Source: Petrolisthes cinctipes
Taxonomy: Eukaryota > Arthropoda > Malacostraca > Decapoda > Porcellanidae
Assembly (NCBI GenBank): GCA_033782935.1
Contig: JAWQEG010000082.1
Span: 930,001 to 994,000 of the forward strand
Direction of reading: 5' to 3'
Length of the DNA stretch: 64,000 bases
Part shown: positions 37,133 to 51,447 of the stretch, one piece after another
Position numbering within the stretch: the first letter of the stretch is position 1
How the letters are laid out: the number at the start of each line of letters is the position of its first letter
Made by a program: the position numbers and the translations under genes
Notes under the pieces: generated by a model
Database searches by the model: none
What the model saw: the letters and a program-made list of their open reading frames with translations, nothing else
Told to the model about the DNA's origin: nothing

Positions 37133-40100
37133 TACTCCGTGTTAGAGTATTTTCAAAATACATGCTCAAAACATACTGAAAATCGATCTTTTAGGTGCAC
37201 AAAAGTCGATATGTGCATGCATCTTCAGTACCCGTTTATATCTCAAATTCAGGCTCAAAACACCCGAAAATTCAATATTTTGGGGTCCCAGAAGCAATCT
37301 GTACATGCCTACTCAGTGTTAGAGTATTTTCAAAATACAGGCCCAAAACATGCTGAAAAGCGATATTTTAGATGCCCAAAGTCAATATGTGCATGTATCT
37401 TCTGTACCCGTTTATATCTCAAATTCAGGCTCAAAACACCCGAAAATTCAATATTTTGGGGTCCCAGAAGCAATCTGTACATGCCTACACAGTGCTAGAA
37501 TATTTTCAAAATATAGGCTAAAAACATGCTAAAAATCGACATTTTAGGTGCCAAAAAATCGATATCTCAAATTCAGTCCCAAAACACCCGAAAATTCGAT
37601 ATTTAGAGGTCCCAGAAGGTATCTGTACATGCCTACTCCGTGTTAGAGTATTTTCAAAATACAGGCCAAAAACATACTGAAAATCGATCTTTTAGGTGCC
37701 CAAAAGTCGATATGTGCATGTATCTTCTGTACCCGTTTATATCTCAAATTCAGGCTCAAAACACCCGAAAATTCAATATTTTGGGGTCCCAGAAGCAATC
37801 TGTACATGCCTACTCAGTGTTAGAGTATTTTCAAAATACAGGCCCAAAACATGCTGAAAATCTATATTTTAGATGCCCAAAGTCAATATGTGCATGTATC
37901 TTCTGTACCCGTTTATATCTCAAATTCAGGCTCAAAACACCCGAAAATTCAATATTTTGGGGTCCCAGAAGCAATCTGTGCATGCCTACTCAGTGCTAGA
38001 ATATTTTCAAAATATAGGCTAAAAACATGCTAAAAATCGATCTTTTAGGTGCCAAAAAGTCGATATCTCAAATTCAGTCCCAAAACACCCGAAAATTCGA
38101 TATTTAGGGGTCCCTGAAGCGATCTGTACATGCCTACTCCGTGTTAGAGTATTTTCAAAATACATGCTCAAAACATACTGAAAATCGATCTTTTAGGTGC
38201 AGAAAAGTCGATATGTGCATGCATCTTCTGTACCCGTTTATATCTCAAATTCTGGCCCTAAACACCCGAAAATTCGATATTTTGGGGTCCCAGAAGCGAT
38301 CTGTACATGCCTACTTCGTGTTAGAGTATTTTCAAAATTCAGGCCCAAAACATGCTGAAAATCGATATTTTTGGTGCCCAAAGTCAATATGTGCATGTAT
38401 CTTCTGTACCCGTTTATATCTCAAATTCAGGCTCAAAACACCCGAAAATTCAATATTTTGGGGTCCCAGAAGCAATCTGTACAGTGCTAGAATATTTTCA
38501 AAATATAGTGTAAAAACATGCTAAAAATCGATCTTTTAGGTGCCAAAAAGTCGATATCTCAAATTCAGTCCCAAAACACCCGAAAATTCGATATTTAAGG
38601 GTCCCAGAAGCGATCTGTACATGCCTACTCCGTGTTAGAGTATTTTCAAAATACATGCTCAAAACATACTGAAAATCGATCATTTAGGTGCACAAAAGTC
38701 GATATGTGCATGCATCTTCAGTACCCGTTTATATCTCAAATTCAGGCTCAAAACACCCGAAAATTCAATATTTTGGGGTCCCAGAAGCAATCTGTACATG
38801 CCTACTCCGTGTTAGAGTATTTTCAAAATACAGGCCAAAAACATACTGAAAATCGATCTTTTAGGTGCCCAAAAGTCGATATGTGCATGCATCTTCTGTA
38901 CCCGTTTATATCTCAAATTCTGGCCCTAAACACCCGAAAATTCGATATTTTGGGGTCCCAGAAGCGATCTGTACATGCCTACTCCGTGTTAGAGTATTTT
39001 CAAAATTCAGGCCCAAAACATGCTGAAAATCGATATTTTTGGTGCCCAAAGTCAATATGTGCATGTATCTTCTGTACCCGTTTATATCTCAAATTCAGGC
39101 TCAAAACACCCGAAAATTCAATATTTTGGGGTCCCAGAAGCAATCTGTACATGCCTACTCAGTGCTAGAATATTTTCAAAATATAGGCTAAAAACATGCT
39201 AAAAATCGATCTTTTAGGTGCCAAAAAGTCGATATCTCAAATTCAGTCCCAAAACACCCGAAAATTCGATATTTAGGGGTCTCAGAAGCGATCTGTACAT
39301 GCCTACTCCGTGTTAGAGTATTTTCAAAATACATGCTTAAAACATACTGAAAATCGATCTTTTAGGTGCACAAAAGTCGATATGTGCATGCATCTTCAGT
39401 ACCCGTTTATATCTCAAATTCAGGCTCAAAACACCCGAAAATTCGATATTTAGGGGTCCCAGAAGCGATCTGTACATGCCTCCTCCGTGTTAGAGTATTT
39501 TCAAAATACATGCTCAAAACATACTGAAAATCGATCTTTTAGGTGCACAAAAGTCGATATGTGCATGCATCTTCAGTACCCGTTTATATCTCAAATTCAG
39601 GCTGAAAACACCCGAAAATTCAATATTTTGGGGTCCCAGAAGCAATCTGTACAGTGCTAGAATAGTTTCAAAATATAGGCTAAAAACACGCTAAAAATCG
39701 ATCTTTTAGGTGCCAAAAAGTCGATATCTCAAATTCAGTCCCAAAACACCCGAAAATTCGATATTTAGGGGTCCCAGAAGCGATCTGTACATGCCTAGTC
39801 CGTGTTAGAGTATTTTCAAAATACATGCTCAAAACATACTGAAAATCGATGTTTTAGGTGCACAAAAGTCGATATGTGCATGCATCTTCAGTACCCGTTT
39901 ATATCTCAAATTCAGGCTCAAAACACCCGAAAATTCAATATTTTGGGGTCCCAGAAGCAATCTGTACATGCCTACACAGTGCTAGAATATTTTCAAAATA
40001 TAGGCTAAAAACATGCTGAAAATCGACATTTTAGGTGCCAAAAAATCTATATCTCAAATTCAGTCCCAAAACACCCGAAAATTCGATATTTAGAGGTCCC

Positions 40101-41938
40101 AGAAGGTATCTGTACATGCCTACTCCGTGTTAGAGTATTTTCAAAATACAGGCCAAAAACATACTGAAAATCGATCTTTTAGGTGCCCAAAAGTCGATAT
40201 GTGCATGCATCTTCTGTACCCGTTTATATCTGAAATTCTGGCCATAAAAACCCGAAAACTCGATATTTTGGGGTCCCAGAAGCGATCTGTACATGCCTAC
40301 TCCGTGTTAGAGTATTTTCAAAATTCAGGCCCAAAACATGCTGAAAATCGATATTTTTGGTGCCCAAAGTCAATATGTGCATGTATCTTCTGTACCCGTT
40401 TATATCTCAAATTCAGGCTCAAAACACCCGAAAATTCAATATTTTGGGGTCCCAGAAGCAATCTGTACATGCCTACTCAGTGCTAGAATATTTTCAAAAT
40501 ATAGGCTAAAAACATGCTAAAAATCGATCTTTTAGGTGCCAAAAAGTCGATATCTCAAATTCAGTCCCAAAACACCCGAAAATTCGATATTTAGGGGTCT
40601 CAGAAGCGATCTGTACATGCCTACTCCGTGTTAGAGTATTTTCAAAATACATGCTCAAAACATACTGAAAATCGATCTTTTAGGTGCACAAAATTCGATA
40701 TGTGCATGCATCTTCAGTACCCGTTTATATCTCAAATTCAGGCTCAAAACACCCGAAAATTCAATATTTTGGGGACCACGAAGCAATCTGTACATGCCTA
40801 CACAGTGCTAGAATATTTTCAAAATATAGGCTAAAAACATGCTAAAAATCGATCTTTTAGGTGCCAAAAAGTCGATATCTCAAATTCAGTCCCAAAACAC
40901 CCGAAAATTCGATATTTAGAGGTCCCAGAAGGTATCTGTACATGCCTACTCAGTGTTAGAGTATTTTCAAAATACAGGCCAAAAACATACTGAAAATCGA
41001 TCTTTTAGGTGCACAAAAGTCGATATGTGCATGCATCTTCAGTACCCATTTATATCTCAAATTCAGGCTCAAAACACCCGAAAATTCAATATTTTGGGGT
41101 CCCAGAAGCAATCTGTACATGCCTACTCAGTGTTAGAGTATTTTCAAAATACAGGCCCAAAACATGCTGAAAATCGATATTTTAGATGCCCAAAGTCAAT
41201 ATGTGCATGTATCTTCTGTACCCGTTTATATCTCAAATTCAGGCTCAAAACACCCGAAAATTCAATATTTTGGGGTCCCAGAAGCAATCTGTACATGCCT
41301 ACACAGTGCTAGAATATTTTCAAAATATAGGCTAAAAACATGCTAAAAATCGACATTCTAGGTGCCAAAAAATCGATAACTCAAATTCAGTCCCAAAACA
41401 CCCGAAAATTCGATATTTAGAGGTCCCAGAAGGTAACTGTACATGCCTACTCCGTGTTAGAGTATTTTCAAAATACAGGCCAAAAACATACTGAAAATCG
41501 ATCTTTTAGGTGCCCAAAAGTCGATATGTGCATGCATCTTCTGTACCCGTTTATATCTCAAATTCTGGCCCTAAACACCCGAAAATTCGATATTTTGGGG
41601 TCCCAGAAGCGATCTGTACATGCCTAATCCGTATTAGAGTATTTTCAAAATTCAGGCCCAAAACATGCTGAAAATCGATATTTTTGGTGCCCAAAGTCAA
41701 TATGTGCATGTATCTTCTGTACCCGTTTATATCTCAAATTCAGGCTCAAAACACCCGAAAATTCAATATTTTGGGGTCCCAGAAGCAATCTGTACAGTGC
41801 TAGAATATTTTCAAAATATAGGCTAAAAACATGCTAAAAATCGATCTTTTAGGTGCCAAAAAGTCGATATCTCAAATTCAGTCCCAAAACACCCGAAAAT
41901 TCTATATTTAGGGGTCCCAGAAGCGATCTGTACATGCC
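37133..41938 (+). repeat. Mixed domain
   Basis: Blocks: 1'-2'-3' (37133), hybrid 1/1'-2'-3 (37634), 1'/1-2-3 (38135), 1' (38626), 1-2-3 (38803), 1' with type 3 tail (39304), 1'-3 (39481), 1'-3' (39796), 1-2-3 (40121), 1'-3 (40622), 1/1'-2'-3' (40947), 1-2-3 (41448). At 38626-39155 three long monomers (1'-1-2) stand in a row. Because none carries the 29-bp deletion, this gives the longest stop-free frame in the window (178 codons). Confidence 0.82.
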
Positions 41939-44109
41939 TACTCCGTGTTAGAGTATTTTCAAAATACATGCTCAAAACATGCTGAAAATCGATATTTTTG
42001 GTGCCCAAAGTCAATATGTGCATGTATCTTCTGTACCCGTTTATATCTCAAATTCAGGCTCAAAACACCCGAAAATTCGATATTTAGGGGTCCCAGAAGC
42101 GACCTGTACATGCCTACTCCGTGTTAGAGTATTTTCAAAATACATGCTCAAAACATACTGAAAATCGATCTTTTAGGTGCACAAAAGTCGATATGTGCAT
42201 GCATCTTCAGTACCCGTTTATATCTCAAATTCAGGCTCAAAACACCCGAAAATTCAATATTTTGGGGTCCCAGAAGCAATCTGTACATGCCTACACAGTG
42301 CTAGAATATTTTCAAAATATAGGCTAAAAACACGCTGAAAATCGACATTTTAGGTGCCAAAAAATCGATATCTCAAATTCAATCCCAAAACACCCGAAAA
42401 TTCGATATTTAGAGGTCCCAGAAGGTATCTGTACATGCCTACTCCGTGTTAGAGTATTTTCAAAATACAGGCCAAAAACATACTGAAAATCGATCTTTTA
42501 TGTGCCCAAAAGTCGATATGTGCATGCATCTTCTGTACCCGTTTATATCTCAAATTCTGGCCCTAAACACCCGAAAATTCGATATTTTGGGGTCCCAGAA
42601 GCGATCGGTACATGCCTACTCCGTGTTAGAGTATTTTCAAAATTCAGGCCCAAAACATGCTGAAAATCGATATTTTTGGTGCCCAAAGTCAATATGTGCA
42701 TGTATCTTCTGTACCCGTTTATATCTCAAATTCAGGCTCAAAACACCCGAAAATTCAATATTTTGGGGTCCCAGAAGCAATCTGTACATGCCTACTCAGT
42801 GCTAGAATATTTTCAAAATATAGGCTAAAAACATGCTAAAAATCGATCTTTTAGGTGCCAAAAAGTCGATATCTCAAATTCAGTCCCAAAACACCCGAAA
42901 ATTCGATATTTAGGGGTCCCAGAAGCGATCTGTACATGCCTACTCCGTGTTAGAGTATTTTCAAAATACATGCTCAAAACATACTGAAAATCGATCTTTT
43001 AGGTGCACAAAAGTCGATATGTGCATGCATCTTCAGTACCCGTTTATATCTCAAATTCAGGCTCAAAACACCCGAAAATTCAATATTTTGGGGTCTTAGA
43101 AGCAATCTGTACATGCCTACTCAGTGTTAGAGTATTTTCAAAATACAGGCCCAAAACATGCTGAAAATCGATATTTTAGATGCCCAAAGTCAATATGTGC
43201 ATGTATCTTCTGTACCCGTTTATATCTCAAATTCAGGCTCAAAACACCCGAAAATTCAATATTTTGGGGTCCCAGAAGCAATCTGTACATGCCTACACAG
43301 TGCTAGAATATTTTCAAAATATTGGCTAAAAACATGCTAAAAATCGACATTTTAGGTGCCAAAAAATCGATATCTCAAATTCAGTCCCAAAACACCCGAA
43401 AATTCGATATTTAGAGGTCCCAGAAGGTATCTGTACATGCCTACTCCGTGTTAGAGTATTTTCAAAATACAGGCCAAAAACATACTGAAAATCGATCTTT
43501 TAGGTGCCCAAAAGTCGATATGTGCATGCATCTTCTGTACCCGTTTATATCTCAAATTCTGGCCCTAAACACCCGAAAATTCGATATTTTGGGGTCCCAG
43601 AAGCGATCTGTACATGCCTACTCCGTGTTAGAGTATTTTCAAAATTCAGGCCCAAAACATGCTGAAAATCGATATTTTTGGTGCCCAAAGTCAATATGTG
43701 CATGTATCTTCTGTACCCGTTTATATCTCAAATTCAGGCTCAAAACACCCTAAAATTCAATATTTTGGGGTCCCAGAAGCAATCTGTACAGTGCTAGAAT
43801 ATTTTCAAAATATAGGCTAAAAACATGCTAAAAATCGATCTTTTAGGTGCCAAAAAGTCGATATCTCAAATTCAGTCCCAAAACACCCGAAAATTCGATA
43901 TTTAGGGGTCCCAGAAGCGACCTGTACATGCCTACTCCGTGTTAGAGTATTTTCAAAATACATGCTCAAAACATACTGAAAATCGATCTTTTAGGTGCAC
44001 AAAAGTCGATATGTGCATGCATCTTCAGTACCCGTTTATATCTCAAATTCAGGCTCAAAACACCCGAAAATTCAATATTTAGGGGTCCCAGAAGCGATCT
44101 GTACATGCC
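41939..44109 (+). repeat. 13-monomer HOR (2,171 bp), copy 1
   Basis: Order: hybrid 1'/2 (176), 1'-3' (325), 1-2-3 (501), 1'-2'-3' (501), 1-2-3 with the 10-bp deletion (491), 1' with type 3 tail (177). Unit markers are 'gcgacctgtac', 'aaacacgctgaaaat', 'attcaatcccaaaac', 'gcgatcggtac', 'gggtcttagaagc' and 'caccctaaaattc'. Its 3' in the second trimer has 'aaaatattggct', unlike copy 2. Confidence 0.92.
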
Positions 44110-46280
44110 TACTCCGTGTTAGAGTATTTTCAAAATACATGCTCAAAACATGCTGAAAATCGATATTTTTGGTGCCCAAAGTCAATATGTGCATGTATCT
44201 TCTGTACCCGTTTATATCTCAAATTCAGGCTCAAAACACCCGAAAATTCGATATTTAGGGGTCCCAGAAGCGACCTGTACATGCCTACTCCGTGTTAGAG
44301 TATTTTCAAAATACATGCTCAAAACATACTGAAAATCGATCTTTTAGGTGCACAAAAGTCGATATGTGCATGCATCTTCAGTACCCGTTTATATCTCAAA
44401 TTCAGGCTCAAAACACCCGAAAATTCAATATTTTGGGGTCCCAGAAGCAATCTGTACATGCCTACACAGTGCTAGAATATTTTCAAAATATAGGCTAAAA
44501 ACACGCTGAAAATCGACATTTTAGGTGCCAAAAAATCGATATCTCAAATTCAATCCCAAAACACCCGAAAATTCGATATTTAGAGGTCCCAGAAGGTATC
44601 TGTACATGCCTACTCCGTGTTAGAGTATTTTCAAAATACAGGCCAAAAACATACTGAAAATCGATCTTTTAGGTGCCCAAAAGTCGATATGTGCATGCAT
44701 CTTCTGTACCCGTTTATATCTCAAATTCTGGCCCTAAACACCCGAAAATTCGATATTTTGGGGTCCCAGAAGCGATCGGTACATGCCTACTCCGTGTTAG
44801 AGTATTTTCAAAATTCAGGCCCAAAACATGCTGAAAATCGATATTTTTGGTGCCCAAAGTCAATATGTGCATGTATCTTCTGTACCCGTTTATATCTCAA
44901 ATTCAGGCTCAAAACACCCGAAAATTCAATATTTTGGGGTCCCAGAAGCAATCTGTACATGCCTACTCAGTGCTAGAATATTTTCAAAATATAGGCTAAA
45001 AACATGCTAAAAATCGATCTTTTATGTGCCAAAAAGTCGATATCTCAAATTCAGTCCCAAAACACCCGAAAATTCGATATTTAGGGGTCCCAGAAGCGAT
45101 CTGTACATGCCTACTCCGTGTTAGAGTATTTTCAAAATACATGCTCAAAACATACTGAAAATCGATCTTTTAGGTGCACAAAAGTCGATATGTGCATGCA
45201 TCTTCAGTACCCGTTTATATCTCAAATTCAGGCTCAAAACACCCGAAAATTCAATATTTTGGGGTCTTAGAAGCAATCTGTACATGCCTACTCAGTGTTA
45301 GAGTATTTTCAAAATACAGGCCCAAAACATGCTGAAAATCGATATTTTAGATGCCCAAAGTCAATATGTGCATGTATCTTCTGTACCCGTTTATATCTCA
45401 AATTCAGGCTCAAAACACCCGAAAATTCAATATTTTGGGGTCCCAGAAGCAATCTGTACATGCCTACACAGTGCTAGAATATTTTCAAAATATAGGCTAA
45501 AAACACGCTGAAAATCGACATTTTAGGTGCCAAAAAATCGATATCTCAAATTCAATCCCAAAACACCCGAAAATTCGATATTTAGAGGTCCCAGAAGGTA
45601 TCTGTACATGCCTACTCCGTGTTAGAGTATTTTCAAAATACAGGCCAAAAACATACTGAAAATCGATCTTTTAGGTGCCCAAAAGTCGATATGTGCATGC
45701 ATCTTCTGTACCCGTTTATATCTCAAATTCTGGCCCTAAACACCCGAAAATTCGATATTTTGGGGTCCCAGAAGCGATCTGTACATGCCTACTCCGTGTT
45801 AGAGTATTTTCAAAATTCAGGCCCAAAACATGCTGAAAATCGATATTTTTGGTGCCCAAAGTCAATATGTGCATGTATCTTCTGTACCCGTTTATATCTC
45901 AAATTCAGGCTCAAAACACCCTAAAATTCAATATTTTGGGGTCCCAGAAGCAATCTGTACAGTGCTAGAATATTTTCAAAATATAGGCTAAAAACATGCT
46001 AAAAATCGATCTTTTAGGTGCCAAAAAGTCGATATCTCAAATTCAGTCCCAAAACACCCGAAAATTCGATATTTAGGGGTCCCAGAAGCGACCTGTACAT
46101 GCCTACTCCGTGTTAGAGTATTTTCAAAATACATGCTCAAAACATACTGAAAATCGATCTTTTAGGTGCACAAAAGTCGATATGTGCATGCATCTTCAGT
46201 ACCCGTTTATATCTCAAATTCAGGCTCAAAACACCCGAAAATTCAATATTTAGGGGTCCCAGAAGCGATCTGTACATGCC
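44110..46280 (+). repeat. 13-monomer HOR (2,171 bp), copy 2
   Basis: Same length and order as copy 1, with all unit markers at an offset of 2,171 bp. It differs in 'ttttatgtgcc' in type 3 near 45022. Its second 3' is replaced by the 'aaacacgctg' form otherwise found after 1'. Confidence 0.92.
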
Positions 46281-49200
46281 TACTCCGTGTTAGAGTATTT
46301 TCAAAATACATGCTCAAAACATGCTGAAAATCGATATTTTTGGTGCCCAAAGTCAATATGTGCATGTATCTTCTGTACCCGTTTATATCTCAAATTCAGG
46401 CTCAAAACACCCGAAAATTCGATATTTAGGGGTCCCAGAAGCGACCTGTACATGCCTACTCCGTGTTAGAGTATTTTCAAAATACATGCTCAAAACATAC
46501 TGAAAATCGATCTTTTAGGTGCACAAAAGTCGATATGTGCATGCATCTTCAGTACCCGTTTATATCTCAAATTCAGGCTCAAAACACCCGAAAATTCAAT
46601 ATTTTGGGGTCCCAGAAGCAATCTGTACATGCCTACACAGTGCTAGAATATTTTCAAAATATAGGCTAAAAACACGCTGAAAATCGACATTTTAGGTGCC
46701 AAAAAATCGATATCTCAAATTCAATCCCAAAACACCCGAAAATTCGATATTTAGAGGTCCCAGAAGGTATCTGTACATGCCTACTCCGTGTTAGAGTATT
46801 TTCAAAATACAGGCCAAAAACATACTGAAAATCGATCTTTTAGGTGCCCAAAAGTCGATATGTGCATGCATCTTCTGTACCCGTTTATATCTCAAATTCT
46901 GGCCCTAAACACCCGAAAATTCGATATTTTGGGGTCCCAGAAGCGATCGGTACATGCCTACTCCGTGTTAGAGTATTTTCAAAATTCAGGCCCAAAACAT
47001 GCTGAAAATCGATATTTTTGGTGCCCAAAGTCAATATGTGCATGTATCTTCTGTACCCGTTTATATCTCAAATTCAGGCTCAAAACACCCGAAAATTCAA
47101 TATTTTGGGGTCCCAGAAGCAATCTGTACATGCCTACTCAGTGCTAGAATATTTTCAAAATATAGGCTAAAAACATGCTAAAAATCGATCTTTTATGTGC
47201 CAAAAAGTCGATATCTCAAATTCAGTCCCAAAACACCCGAAAATTCGATATTTAGGGGTCCCAGAAGCGATCTGTACATGCCTACTCCGTGTTAGAGTAT
47301 TTTCAAAATACATGCTCAAAACATACTGAAAATCGATCTTTTAGGTGCACAAAAGTCGATATGTGCATGCATCTTCAGTACCCGTTTATATCTCAAATTC
47401 AGGCTCAAAACACCCGAAAATTCAATATTTTGGGGTCTTAGAAGCAATCTGTACATGCCTACTCAGTGTTAGAGTATTTTCAAAATACAGGCCCAAAACA
47501 TGCTGAAAATCGATATTTTAGATGCCCAAAGTCAATATGTGCATGTATCTTCTGTACCCGTTTATATCTCAAATTCAGGCTCAAAACACCCGAAAATTCA
47601 ATATTTTGGGGTCCCAGAAGCAATCTGTACATGCCTACACAGTGCTAGAATATTTTCAAAATATAGGCTAAAAACACGCTGAAAATCGACATTTTAGGTG
47701 CCAAAAAATCGATATCTCAAATTCAATCCCAAAACACCCGAAAATTCGATATTTAGAGGTCCCAGAAGGTATCTGTACATGCCTACTCCGTGTTAGAGTA
47801 TTTTCAAAATACAGGCCAAAAACATACTGAAAATCGATCTTTTAGGTGCCCAAAAGTCGATATGTGCATGCATCTTCTGTACCCGTTTATATCTCAAATT
47901 CTGGCCCTAAACACCCGAAAACTCGATATTTTGGGGTCCCAGAAGCGATCGGTACATGCCTACTCCGTGTTAGAGTATTTTCAAAATTCAGGCCCAAAAC
48001 ATGCTGAAAATCGATATTTTTGGTGCCCAAAGTCAATATGTGCATGTATCTTCTGTACCCGTTTATATCTCAAATTCAGGCTCAAAACACCCGAAAATTC
48101 AATATTTTGGGGTCCCAGAAGCAATCTGTACATGCCTACTCAGTGCTAGAATATTTTCAAAATATAGGCTAAAAACATGCTAAAAATCGATCTTTTAGGT
48201 GCCAAAAAGTCGATATCTCAAATTCAGTCCCAAAACACCCGAAAATTCGATATTTAGGGGTCCCAGAAGCGATCTGTACATGCCTACTCCGTGTTAGAGT
48301 ATTTTCAAAATACATGCTCAAAACATACTGAAAATCGATCTTTTAGGTGCACAAAAGTCGATATGTGCATGCATCTTCAGTACCCGTTTATATCTCAAAT
48401 TCAGGCTCAAAACACCCGAAAATTCAATATTTTGGGGTCTTAGAAGCAATCTGTACATGCCTACTCAGTGTTAGAGTATTTTCAAAATAAAGGCCCAAAA
48501 CATGCTGAAAATCGATATTTTAGATGCCCAAAGTCAATATGTGCATGTATCTTCTGTACCCGTTTATATCTCAAATTCAGGCTCAAAACACCCGAAAATT
48601 CAATATTTTGGGGTCCCAGAAGCAATCTGTACATGCCTACACAGTGCTAGAATATTTTCAAAATATTGGCTAAAAACATGCTAAAAATCGACATTTTAGG
48701 TGCCAAAAAATCGATATCTCAAATTCAGTCCCAAAACACCCGAAAATTCGATATTTAGAGGTCCCAGAAGGTATCTGTACATGCCTACTCCGTGTTAGAG
48801 TATTTTCAAAATACAGGCCAAAAACATACTGAAAATCGATCTTTTAGGTGCCCAAAAGTCGATATGTGCATGCATCTTCTGTACCCGTTTATATCTCAAA
48901 TTCTGGCCCTAAACACCCGAAAATTCGATATTTTGGGGTCCCAGAAGCGATCTGTACATGCCTACTCCGTGTTAGAGTATTTTCAAAATTCAGGCCCAAA
49001 ACATGCTGAAAATCGATATTTTTGGTGCCCAAAGTCAATATGTGCATGTATCTTCTGTACCCGTTTATATCTCAAATTCAGGCTCAAAACACCCTAAAAT
49101 TCAATATTTTGGGGTCCCAGAAGCAATCTGTACAGTGCTAGAATATTTTCAAAATATAGGCTAAAAACATGCTAAAAATCGATCTTTTAGGTGCCAAAAA

Positions 49201-49453
49201 GTCGATATCTCAAATTCAGTCCCAAAACACCCGAAAATTCGATATTTAGGGGTCCCAGAAGCGACCTGTACATGCCTACTCCGTGTTAGAGTATTTTCAA
49301 AATACATGCTCAAAACATACTGAAAATCGATCTTTTAGGTGCACAAAAGTCGATATGTGCATGCATCTTCAGTACCCGTTTATATCTCAAATTCAGGCTC
49401 AAAACACCCGAAAATTCAATATTTAGGGGTCCCAGAAGCGATCTGTACATGCC
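46281..49453 (+). repeat. HOR copy 3, expanded to 3,173 bp (19 monomers)
   Basis: It begins as the 13-monomer unit but contains an additional 1-2-3-1'-2'-3' hexamer of 1,002 bp (blocks 47790 region and 48291 region). 3,173 is exactly 2,171+1,002. The extra trimer has both 'gcgatcggtac' and 'gaaaactcgat'. The extra 1'-2'-3' again has 'gggtcttagaagc', so it derives from within the same HOR. Confidence 0.9.
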
Positions 49454-51447
49454 TACTCCGTGTTAGAGTATTTTCAAAATACATGCTCAAAACATGCTGA
49501 AAATCGATATTTTTGGTGCCCAAAGTCAATATGTGCATGTATCTTCTGTACCCGTTTATATCTCAAATTCAGGCTCAAAACACCCGAAAATTCGATATTT
49601 AGGGGTCCCAGAAGCGACCTGTACATGCCTACTCCGTGTTAGAGTATTTTCAAAATACATGCTCAAAACATACTGAAAATCGATCTTTTAGGTGCACAAA
49701 AGTCGATATGTGCATGCATCTTCAGTACCCGTTTATATCTCAAATTCAGGCTCAAAACACCCGAAAATTCAATATTTTGGGGTCCCAGAAGCAATCTGTA
49801 CATGCCTACACAGTGCTAGAATATTTTCAAAATATAGGCTAAAAACACGCTGAAAATCGACATTTTAGGTGCCAAAAAATCGATATCTCAAATTCAATCC
49901 CAAAACACCCGAAAATTCGATATTTAGAGGTCCCAGAAGGTATCTGTACATGCCTACTCCGTGTTAGAGTATTTTCAAAATACAGGCCAAAAACATACTG
50001 AAAATCGATCTTTTAGGTGCCCAAAAGTCGATATGTGCATGCATCTTCTGTACCCGTTTATATCTCAAATTCTGGCCCTAAACACCCGAAAATTCGATAT
50101 TTTGGGGTCCCAGAAGCGATCGGTACATGCCTACTCCGTGTTAGAGTATTTTCAAAATTCAGGCCCAAAACATGCTGAAAATCGATATTTTTGGTGCCCA
50201 AAGTCAATATGTGCATGTATCTTCTGTACCCGTTTATATCTCAAATTCAGGCTCAAAACCCCCGAAAATTCAATATTTTGGGGTCCCAGAAGCAATCTGT
50301 ACATGCCTACTCAGTGCTAGAATATTTTCAAAATATAGGCTAAAAACATGCTAAAAATCGATCTTTTAGGTGCCAAAAAGTCGATATCTCAAATTCAGTC
50401 CCAAAACACCCGAAAATTCGATATTTAGGGGTCCCAGAAGCGATCTGTACATGCCTACTCCGTGTTAGAGTATTTTCAAAATACATGCTCAAAACATACT
50501 GAAAATCGATCTTTTAGGTGCACAAAAGTCGATATGTGCATGCATCTTCAGTACCCGTTTATATCTCAAATTCAGGCTCAAAACACCCGAAAATTCAATA
50601 TTTTGGGGTCTTAGAAGCAATCTGTACATGCCTACTCAGTGTTAGAGTATTTTCAAAATACAGGCCCAAAACATGCTGAAAATCGATATTTTAGATGCCC
50701 AAAGTCAATATGTGCATGTATCTTCTGTACCCGTTTATATCTCAAATTCAGGCTCAAAACACCCGAAAATTCAATATTTTGGGGTCCCAGAAGCAATCTG
50801 TACATGCCTACACAGTGCTAGAATATTTTCAAAATATTGGCTAAAAACATGCTAAAAATCGACATTTTAGGTGCCAAAAAATCGATATCTCAAATTCAGT
50901 CCCAAAACACCCGAAAATTCGATATTTAGAGGTCCCAGAAGGTATCTGTACATGCCTACTCCGTGTTAGAGTATTTTCAAAATACAGGCCAAAAACATAC
51001 TGAAAATCGATCTTTTAGGTGCCCAAAAGTCGATATGTGCATGCATCTTCTGTACCCGTTTATATCTCAAATTCTGGCCCTAAACACCCGAAAATTCGAT
51101 ATTTTGGGGTCCCAGAAGCGATCTGTACATGCCTACTCCGTGTTAGAGTATTTTCAAAATTCAGGCCCAAAACATGCTGAAAATCGATATTTTTGGTGCC
51201 CAAAGTCAATATGTGCATGTATCTTCTGTACCCGTTTATATCTCAAATTCAGGCTCAAAACACCCTAAAATTCAATATTTTGGGGTCCCAGAAGCAATCT
51301 GTACAGTGCTAGAATATTTTCAAAATATAGGCTAAAAACATGCTAAAAATCGATCTTTTAGGTGCCAAAAAGTCGATATCTCAAATTCAGTCCCAAAACA
51401 CCCGAAAATTCGATATTTAGGGGTCCCAGAAGCGACCTGTACATGCC
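49454..51447 (+). repeat. HOR copy 4, truncated (1,994 bp)
   Basis: First 12 monomers of the 2,171-bp unit with the same markers. The closing 1' with type 3 tail is missing, and the array continues with a 1'-3 dimer at 51448. Confidence 0.9.
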
